Shown here one piece after another: positions 56,670-64,000 of a stretch of DNA of 64,000 nt (within the stretch, counting starts at the first letter, position 1; every line of letters begins with the position of its first letter). The DNA comes from Deroplatys truncata. Taxonomy: Eukaryota; Arthropoda; Insecta; Mantodea; Mantidae. Both the position numbers and the translations under genes were made by a program. The notes beneath the pieces were generated by a model, which was not told the origin of the DNA, made no database searches, and worked only from the letters and a program-made list of their open reading frames with translations. The stretch spans positions 51,954,067 to 52,018,066 of the forward strand of contig CM060983.1 in assembly GCA_030765065.1 (NCBI GenBank), given 5' to 3'.

Positions 56670-57130
56670 CTCAGAATTTTCCTCCCGCCAAACACTTCCC
56701 GCCACCTCTTCCGTGAGGGCTGTTTTTTTGTGATAGCAACCCTACAGTATTTTTACTTTTGTGAATATAAGATGTTTTAAATTTCCCATTCCTATTTGAA
56801 AATTCTAAATTCCTCCCATTGAACTATTTTAAATCTCATCTTCCATTAGGTGTGGTTCTTTGAAGAGAGCAACATTTATACTTTTAGTTAGCAAAATTAT
56901 TTAGAAAACAAGCCCTTTCATGCTAAATTCCTGAAAATTGCCTCCCGCTGAAATGTTTCCAGCCTCTCTTTTGTTGATAGCGATTTTTTCGTAATAGCAC
57001 CCCAACAGTATTTTTAATCTGTGCTAAACAATACAGGCATCAAATTTCCCATTCATTCAAAAATCCTCCAAGTGCTTCGTATAAAACAATTTTCATCCCC
57101 ATCTCGAATTAGGGGTGGCTTTTACATTAG
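56670..57130. repeat. Two-copy diverged tandem duplication (~260 bp unit)
   Basis: CTCCCGCCAAACACTTCCCGCC (56690) and CTCCCGCTGAAATGTTTCCAG-like (56941) start two units that both continue through ACAGTATTTTTA and AAATTTCCCATTC. No gene. Confidence 0.5.
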
Positions 57131-57149
57131 CGCCTCTAAAAGAATTAGG

Positions 57150-57236
57150 ATAGCCGCATTTACCTTACTAGGTATCAAATTTTTGGGTGGAAGACAATAC
57201 CTTCTCTACCTACTATGTACGTGGTAGGGGAAGTAA
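57150..57236 (+). repeat. 3' end of interspersed repeat alpha
   Basis: GGTATCAAATTTTTGGGTGG, ACAATACCTTCTCTACC and a GTGGTAGGGGAAGTAAAAA end match the terminal 85 bp of the alpha repeat. Confidence 0.6.
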
Positions 57237-58125
57237 AAACAAGTAAGTAATTGTAATTTATATAATTTGCTACACTTTATTCATGGAATAGTCCTAATAT
57301 ACGACATTCGAGGTTACGAGTTTCGTAAATGAAATGTTCGTGCTTTGCATTCGCGCATTTATGGATAAGCCAGTAGCCTCTCGTGGTATTAACTATGATA
57401 ATTATCAGAGCGCAATTATCACAATATCAAACTCACTCGTGTTATTACTTATGATTATTATTAACTCAACGACACTGAACTAGCACGACATAGACAACTC
57501 ATAGGTAGCATTACGCTCCGTCCACTTTTTGGTATCACTTAAGCAACTTGATCGAGAGACTAGGATTGTGCAATAGGGGAGACGGAGAGGGCAGCTACAT
57601 ATATCAATACTAGCTTAAATCTCTTCATTCCTGTTTGGACCACTTTTTCTACTCCCAAGCGTACATCGATTTATAAACAGCTGACTAAACGTCAAAAAAC
57701 ATACATTATCGAGGTATTAACTGATTCAAACAGTTTCTATGTAGCTACTTACTGTGATTTACAAGAAATAAACCTTTTTCACTCCAAGTTTAAAGTAGAA
57801 GTAAACAACACTTAACGCAGCACTCCGCAGAGCACATGGCAGCACCACGTGGAGATGACCGAAGCGAAGTACTCACAAGAGGGAATTGCTGGAATTCCAC
57901 AAGCGGAGCTTGGGGCTCGTTAGCTTTTAAACATTTTATGTCCTATTCATATATTTTTCCTTACATCCTAAACTTCTAACACATAAAACTAAGAGTAGAC
58001 AAATAAAAGTGGTACTTGAACAGTTCGGTATCAGTGATTAAAAGTACTGGATTACACTGTTACTAACTTCAGGTCTTAAGGCTGGTTCATAAGAACCAAG
58101 AACGACAATATTGTAATATGAGGTG
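57237..58125. other. Unassigned region
   Basis: AT-rich, no gene or repeat recognised. Adjacent to the left TA of the mariner element. Confidence 0.4.
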
Positions 58126-58189
58126 TATTCCAAAACTAAGGTCCGTTTGGTCATAACAGCAATATCGCTCATGAGCCAAGGTTTTTATT

Positions 58190-58600
58190 GACAGTAATAT
58201 GTGCCTACATATATACTTTACTTCTCCACATAATCGCCGCTCACATCTATACACTTGCTGTAACGCTGCACCAGCTTCTTTAACCCCTCGGTATAGAAGT
58301 CTACCGCCTGGGTCTTGAACCAGTTGGTAACACTCGCCTTGAGATCATCGTCGGTTTGAAATCGTTGTCCATACAGGCACCGTTTCAAATGCAAGAAGAG
58401 GAAATAGTCCCTTGGTGCCAGGTCGGGACTGTACGGAGGAGGGTCAAAGAGTTCTCAACGAAACTCTTGAATCTTCTCTTTTATTTTCGCAGCGGTGTGC
58501 GGGCATGCTTTGCCGTGCAGGAGGATGATGCCAGACGGCAGTTTCCCACGCCGTCGATTTTGGATCGCACGTCTCACTTTGGTAAGGCGTTGCACAGTAT
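58190..58600 (-). pseudogene. Mariner transposase, C-terminal part
   Basis: On the - strand: HGKACPHTAAK, FDPPPYSPDLAPRDYFLFLHLKR (third catalytic residue region), then NWFKTQAVDFYTEGLKKL and KCIDVSGDYVEK before a stop, the typical C-terminus. One stop or frameshift lies near 58450. It was separated from the N-terminal part by insertion of the LTR at ACGT. Confidence 0.75.
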
Positions 58601-59620
58601 ACGTTGTGGCAGTATTTTATATCACAACAATGTAAATGCCAGAGTGATTGTAGTGTAAATAAGCATTATTGTATGACATTGACTTGAGATATTTGTTAAT
58701 TATAAGCATTGTTAGGAAATAAGTTTACACGGCCTCACTGAAACTGACAATAAGAGCGGGTAACAATGAGCGAGGGGGTGAGTTGTTTATCAATTATTAG
58801 AGACAAGCAAATGACGTCAGATTAGCGCGCTTTTCTTAGAAATGGAGGGAATATTTTCCCTAGAGCATATGTGTTCGTAATTTTGATTGGATATAAATAT
58901 AGACGCTAATGTTAGCGCATTTTATTAACCAATAGCAGCTCGGTTATAATCTTTAGGCATATCGGGGCGAGGGAGTATAAAAAGCTAAAGCCAGAGGCAA
59001 GTATTGTCCAGTTCAACAAAATCATCCACGCGTTACACGTCGCTGAGTCCAACAGAATCATTCAGAAGTTAAACGTCGCTCAGTTCATCAGAATCGTTCG
59101 CGGGTTACACGTCGCGTAGTTCAACGGAAGCATACTTAAAGTACACGTTACGCAATTCTACAGAATCTCTCGCGTCGTAAAGTTAGTTGTAAATGTGAAA
59201 TACGCGAATTAATAATGTTCAGCAAATAAGTGATTATAGTAACAGAAAATATAACAGTTTCAGTCAGGCGTGTATCAAAAGTCAATATGTGAAATTGAAT
59301 AATGTGTGACGACAATAAAAGTGTAAAAACAAATTCTTTTATCAGTGTTATCTTTCAGTGACAACTCCTTTCCGTTTACACACCCTGTTTAAGAGATTTG
59401 CTCGACCGAGAAATAATAGCTAGCCAGAGGACAATGAACCCAACATTCAAAGTAGTAAAACAATAATAGGCGCTCAGAAATAAGATAACACGAAGTGACC
59501 GCGACAAATTGGCTCCTATACGTTGTGCATATAAACATAAAGCATCTACCAACTACCAACAAATATTCCACTTCAAATTGGCGCCCAAACGTGGGGCTAA
59601 CAAACATACTACTTCAACGT
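58601..59620 (+). mobile_element. Solo LTR inside the mariner element, ACGT target duplication
   Basis: A 1012-bp sequence (58605-59616) begins TGTGGCAG, ends ACTTCA and is flanked by ACGT on both sides; the mariner frame reads across one ACGT. TATAAA-like GAGTATAAAAAGC at 58973 and four spaced ~45-bp repeats with ACGTCGC and TTCAACAGAATC (about 59010-59160) look like promoter and 5' leader features. A primer-binding-site-like TGGCGCCCAAACGTGGGGC occurs at 59578, unusually inside the presumed LTR. Confidence 0.75.
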
Positions 59621-60266
59621 CAGTTGTAATTGTTGACCCACGGTCCATGAAATCAATCAAAAGTACGGTAGCCATCATTTTGCGATTCGTGTACGTTAAT
59701 TGCTTATACTATTTTGGTTTGGTGCACCGGAACGGCGTCACTGCATTGACTGTTGTTTCCATTCTGCGTCGGTGTACGCTATCCGTGCCTCTTCGCCCAT
59801 AACAATGTGAGAAATAACCAACTCCATCTTGCCTATAGCGCTCCAAAAACTGTCGTGCACTACGCATTCCTTGCTATTTGTGCTGACCGGTGAGCAGTTT
59901 TGGCACTCACCTCGCACAAAGTTTCCTATATCCAAGCTGTTCAGTGACAATCCTGCAAAATGAGGTTTGAGCAACATTTGGAAATTCATCAGCCAGACCA
60001 ATCTTCAAACGCCGATCACTTCGAAGTTTTTAGTTCACTTGCTCAACGATGTCGTTGGTCCGAATACTGGGCCCTACCACTCCACTGTTCATCGTGCACA
60101 TTTGTGCGGCCTTTCGAAATTGACACCAGTGTCGAACCTGTCTGTCACCCATTAGTCCTGTCCATAACTCACGATGGATGTCCGCAGCTGACGATCCTTT
60201 TTCCAGCAAAAATCTAATCGCACCACGCACTTCACAGCTGGCAGGATCTACGATTGTCGCGGCCAT
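59621..60266 (-). pseudogene. Mariner transposase, N-terminal and central part
   Basis: Frame 60266-60030 starts with EVRGAIRFLLEKGSSAADIH and DRQVRHWCQFRKA, the helix-turn-helix region of mariner transposases. A second frame (59738-60001) gives FAGLSLNSLDIGNFVRG-like sequence and later SHIVMGEEAR. The third block reads ATVLLIDFMDRGSTITTDV (to 59621), the second catalytic region. Frame changes show it is dead. It continues beyond the solo LTR at 58600. Confidence 0.75.
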
Positions 60267-60420
60267 TGCGAGTTGCTCTCACCGACTGGCAAACGCCTAC
60301 TGTGGCACACCAACACTGCGGTAGATTCCTCAGGAGTTGGTAGACAGCACTACAGGCGTGAAACGTCATTCAGGTCTCCCATCCGTTAAGAATTGTTCAC
60401 CGGACCTTAGTTTTGGAATA

Positions 60421-61228
60421 TGCTTCGTACATGTATTCTAATGGGAGCGTTCACAATTGACGGGAAGCTTTTCCGGGTCCCGAGATCGGAAAAGAAGACT
60501 TGGCCAAGTTTTAAATTTCACGTTCTCGTTCCCGGGCACGGCAAAAATGAGTCATATAGTGAATGCCAACTTTTTATAAGTCTTAAACTGCACAGCGCCT
60601 TGTCTACACAATACGCAATACAGTTGTGTAGCCGCTGCAGCAAGTTGTTGTACGGCATTATTAAACCCTCCATGTACCTTCATTGTAGCGCTCTGGCAAA
60701 GCGTAGGTACTCCTGTTCATAATTTCATTCTTGTCGCACATTTGTATCTTGTTGGATATCAAGAGACGGTCCAGGTGTGTTGTGGCAGCTTGAGGACACA
60801 CTGTACGGCGTGCGATATACGGTGATACTTGAGAATATTTTGATTCCCTCTGAGAGAATAAGATATCCTGATGGAACTGCTGAATTCGTACAGGTTTCTG
60901 GCCTCAAATTCAAGAAGCTGGGATGTTGTATCTTCTCGTCCATTATACTACAGATTTAATTTCATCTAGAACCCGAAAATGAGGGCAGTTGTACTGCTCA
61001 GGGTTCATACGCCCAATATTAATTTTGGTTTATTTTTTGTGTTTTATTTTTAGAAGGTAATAGTTTATCTGTTTATTTCTTTAGTTACTTAAAACGAGTG
61101 TTTTAATACAACCGTGTTTTTGTGTGCTTGGATATGCCTAAAACTTAAAATTTTAAAGTTATATTAATGCAATATTATATTCTATACACCCAGTCATAAA
61201 ATTAACAATATAAAAATAACAATAACTA
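60421..61228. other. Unassigned region
   Basis: No gene recognised; open frames up to 100 codons here lack protein-like composition or known motifs. Confidence 0.4.
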
Positions 61229-61300
61229 ATGGGAGATTTGAACCAATGAGCTTATGAGCGCAAGCGGTACCTTCTTAACCTTTCGGCCAACGAAACATTT
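61229..61300 (-). repeat. tRNA-like sequence (Ser/Leu-type head)
   Basis: On the - strand, GTTGGCCGAAAGGTTAAGA resembles the D-arm/A-box of tRNA-Ser or tRNA-Leu, and TTGGTTCAAATCTCC is a B box. The acceptor stem is poor. Pseudo-tRNA or SINE head. Confidence 0.4.
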
Positions 61301-61880
61301 TTCCGGGCTTAGTTTTCAGTAGCTTATAAGCGTCACTACCGAGAAACACCGCTATAAGGTGACCATTGCGCTCAGAAGGCAGAGACAATTCTACAGTTCC
61401 TGCATGTGCGTTGTGAACACAGCTAATACAAAGGTACACGATGCCCTCCAATCGTCACATTGAATCTGGGGATGAGTCATTTTTGTTCCACTGGTGTACA
61501 TATTAAGAATCTTCATTGTCGAGATTACTCTAGGCGGCCTGACGTAAAACATCCGCTGGTGCTCTCTCTAGAATTCGTAAGCTGGGAACATGTAACTGGA
61601 AGAAATTCTAGCATATGTGCGTCCTAACCTCGGATCCTGACACCCGCAGATTCATTGAGCGTTGTTTCTTCTAGTGAAAGAGTCATCTGTAGTTTATTTA
61701 TATGTAAACCAAACCTGGCTATTGCCTAAAAAAGCAATAGCAAAAACTACAAAGAACAGCAAAAAACCAGTGTAAATCAAACAAAGAACAATAAACAACT
61801 TTAATTTACAGCATTAAATAAACAAATGAAAGTTTGGTACGACTAGAGAATCGGAAATATAATGGATTTGCATTTGGATA
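61300..61880. other. Unassigned region
   Basis: Nothing recognised beyond the tRNA-like sequence on its left. Confidence 0.4.
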
Positions 61881-62235
61881 ATGTTTACTGAATTGGAAAC
61901 AGGTGAAAAAATGTGATGTGTTTTCGAGATATTGCTTGTTATTCCCTTAAATTTTCGAGTACTTATACTTATTCTCAAATTCGTTATTCATTTTTCATTT
62001 TTTTTATGTCCTGGACATACAAAGAGAATGGAATGCGCCACATAGCAACCAGCTCTTAAATACTTGACTATCGCTTAAAGCCTAGCAATTCACCTTGCAT
62101 CTACAAGAAAATCAGCAATAAGATTAACATCTCGATTAACATGAAGCATATGAAGAGTAAGCGTTTGTAAAAATAGTTTGTACAAGAGTAGTGAAAGTCA
62201 TGTGAGTATAACACATCAGATTTTTTTATTTCTTT
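61880..62235 (-). repeat. Interspersed repeat beta, reverse copy
   Basis: TGAAGCATATGAAGAGTAAGCG, TTTGTAAAAATAGTTTGTAC and GTCATGTGAGTATAACACATC are the reverse complement of landmarks at 52468-52550 and 52978-53050. Confidence 0.55.
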
Positions 62236-62579
62236 TTAGTTTCTCTGCACAAGAATACTCAAAATGTTACGATCTGGACCTGTTTTATATAGAGAAACAG
62301 ACGATATGCTAAGCAGGAAAAGTTGTAGTTTTCCCACCAGCCAATGAGGTGCTCTATTGACACACGGTTTTGTGTACAACTCTTTTGAACTTAAAGTGAA
62401 ACCACTTTGGATGGAAAAAATATTTTGCATAAACATTAGAGGCTTAGTATTACGATACAATGTGGAGGGGAACTTAACACGTTGACCACATACATCTTTT
62501 GTACCTATGCCCTGGCTGGGGCGCCCCAGAGAGGGAGAGATGAGTGAGAGGAAATAGAAGGCGGTCAAACCAGGGGGCA

Positions 62580-63003
62580 CGACAAGTTGAGGGCAGGGTC
62601 GCTACCATATACAGATTTAAACACCCCGGAGGGGCTCTGGTGCAGCCGTCTCCCCTCCCCCCTGTAGGCTTACACATCCCCTGAGGGGTCCGGAACCCGG
62701 AGACCGCCCCATTCCGGGGAATGAAGTTTTCCACAGAGCATCCTTTTCCCCTATCATGCACACACCGAGATCTCCTCCCAACTCTAGAAGAGAGACCAAG
62801 CATATGAAAGGTGCATTGAAATGAGAATGGAGGTGAAGTGGAGGGACAGGAAATTCGTGGGATATAATTATCCTTCCCAGATTCGCCTAGCGACCCGGGG
62901 AAACCCCGAACAAACCCATGGGTCAAAGGTCAGCAACGGGAATCGAACTCGCTCCTCCCGAATGCAGACCACACACGTTACCGCCTGAACCATCCGCACG
63001 GTA
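62580..63003 (-). repeat. tRNA-derived SINE-like repeat
   Basis: The - strand begins with GGATGGTTCAGGCGGTAACG (A-box region), then GAGTTCGATTCCCG (B box), then ~350 bp of tRNA-unrelated sequence. The body contains GGGGAAAAGGATGCTCT near 62735, the motif that recurs in palindrome 1. The 150-codon frame across it is not supported as a gene. Confidence 0.5.
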
Positions 63004-63776
63004 TAAACACTATAAATCGAATTTTTACGCAATGGTAATGGGGGAAGAAATCGTGTGATCGTCATGCACTAGGGATTTTATTTTAAAGAAGCCTACGAAA
63101 TTTAAAAAACCTCAGTTATTTTCCAGCAGTTTATGTAGAAAACATTTTAGTTTTTTTGCGAGTATTCGCGAGCACTTGTGCATGCTGAAATAAATCGGCG
63201 TCATTTGCTACTGTAACGCTCGGAGCTATGACACTAGCAAATTTATTTTGTGCTGGTATTGTTGTTTCACATGAGAGAAGAGGTTTCCCCATGATGCACA
63301 CTGTACGTACCTCCCAGCAGAAATTGAATCAACATAGGCGCCACACACATGACTGCTCCGAAACACGCATGCGCATACAACGTGTTGACAGATCCGATGC
63401 GCGCGTCTCGTCAATTAGTGCTCCACACCCGGTCACTAAGTGCCAAATAAATATTTACTCTATGTTTACATGTACCCTAGCTGCTTTCATTTTCAACCCC
63501 CGTTTCATAATTAATAGAGCTTTGGATCTTTTATACTAGCCGACTGTTTCCAATTTTTGTAACAGCATTTCCATTGCCTGTAACTAAAATGATACCAAAA
63601 AACAGATGTTATATATTTATATAAAAAAAATTCCAGTACTTTCTCGCAGCGCTTCGAACGAAAGGAATGTTATCAAACTGGCATTTTGTCCGCTATCTCC
63701 GTGAGAAATTTTGCTATAGACCCACATACATAGGAAAAAATAAGATTATTTTACTGAATTAAAATATATTAAATAT
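63004..63776. other. Unassigned region
   Basis: No gene or repeat recognised. Confidence 0.4.
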
Positions 63777-63962
63777 GTGGATATTGAAAATGGTTTTAAG
63801 CCACAGCTTATTAACAATTTAATTACTAAGTACAAAAAGAAACATACTGTACATACAACTAGCACTTTACAGAACCCTAATGAAAAGGACTTAATATATA
63901 AAAAATTTACATACCATCCAGTGATGTTTAAATATTTTGAAAAATTAAAAATTATTCAGTAA
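63777..63962 (+). pseudogene. Possible retroelement reverse transcriptase scrap
   Basis: A 61-codon frame with a basic stretch (KYKKKH) and KKFTYHPVMFKYFEKLKI weakly resembles the linker W-x-T-F-T-Y-x-x-x-I-x-K-x-T-x-L-F-K found after the reverse transcriptase in some arthropod LINE or Penelope-like proteins. It stops at 63962. Low certainty. Confidence 0.25.
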
Positions 63963-64000
63963 ATTTAATATCCAGCTTGCACCTCAGAATGTGTATAACT

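Larger units (their letters stand above)
58126..60420 (-). mobile_element. Mariner element with matching inverted ends, split by a solo LTR
   Basis: The ends TTCCAAAACTAAGGTCCG (58128) and CGGACCTTAGTTTTGGAA (to 60418) are exact inverted repeats flanked by TA on both sides, as in Tc1/mariner insertion. Removing the solo LTR and one ACGT (1016 bp) leaves about 1.28 kb, the usual mariner length. The transposase is on the - strand. Confidence 0.85.

Noticed and set aside
60420-60959. Frames of 60-100 codons after the mariner element
   Set aside because: Overlap each other on both strands without motif or composition support.
61229-61300. Functional tRNA-Ser or tRNA-Leu gene
   Set aside because: Acceptor stem does not pair well and the variable arm is too short; kept only as a tRNA-like repeat.
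62474-62926. 150-codon frame on the - strand
   Set aside because: Covers a SINE-like repeat with tRNA-type boxes; no recognised domain.

Overview
This is a gene-poor, AT-rich stretch of a eukaryotic nuclear genome, most likely an arthropod and probably an insect. The reasons are a decayed R1/LOA-type LINE with endonuclease, reverse transcriptase and RNase H remains, several mariner-type transposase relics, solo LTRs with 4-bp target duplications, tRNA-derived SINE-like repeats and many CA, AG and ATT microsatellites. I find no host protein gene. Nearly everything recognisable is mobile DNA, often nested. The species cannot be named from the sequence.

Two giant near-perfect palindromes dominate. 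Palindrome 1 (197-19258, about 19.06 kb) folds about a hairpin near 9535. Palindrome 2 (32242-49259, about 17.02 kb) folds about a spacer near 40030. Both start 5'-AGTAG, and both are bounded by a 6-bp direct repeat: ATTATT for palindrome 1, inside an ATT microsatellite and so ambiguous, and ATAGTG for palindrome 2, unambiguous. Palindrome 2 carries, in each arm, two damaged copies of a protein-primed-type family B DNA polymerase C-terminal region (YMDTDS motif) of the Polinton/Maverick kind. A 6-bp duplication and 5'-AG ends are Polinton hallmarks.

The two palindromes share modules in a different order: a ~414-bp higher-order tandem repeat carrying three tRNA B-box-like motifs per unit, a ~65-70 bp tandem repeat ending in a GGCTAGACAG-type motif, a large 21-bp minisatellite (different sequence in each), and a conserved ~100-bp segment. 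I read them as two members of one family of foldback, non-autonomous Polinton-like elements. Each may be an end fragment of a protein-primed linear element that snapped back on itself, replicated to an inverted dimer and inserted. The arms differ by SNPs, by one 414-bp unit (palindrome 1), and by a ~347-bp indel and 52 minisatellite units (palindrome 2). The flanks are unrelated, which argues against a simple assembly artefact.

Layout: 1-196 flank and microsatellite; 197-19258 palindrome 1; 19265-20380 microsatellites and an interspersed repeat; 20380-24850 dead R1/LOA-like LINE; 24900-32235 interspersed repeats, a tRNA-like sequence and a SINE-like sequence; 32242-49259 palindrome 2; 49266-49600 transposase relic; 49735-53364 interspersed repeats and a mariner scrap; 53365-54555 solo LTR; 54560-55690 repeat and mariner relic; 55840-57236 LTR-like sequence and a tandem duplication; 58128-60418 mariner element split by a solo LTR (58605-59616); 60419-64000 mostly unassigned sequence with two tRNA-like/SINE-like sequences and a reverse transcriptase scrap at the end.
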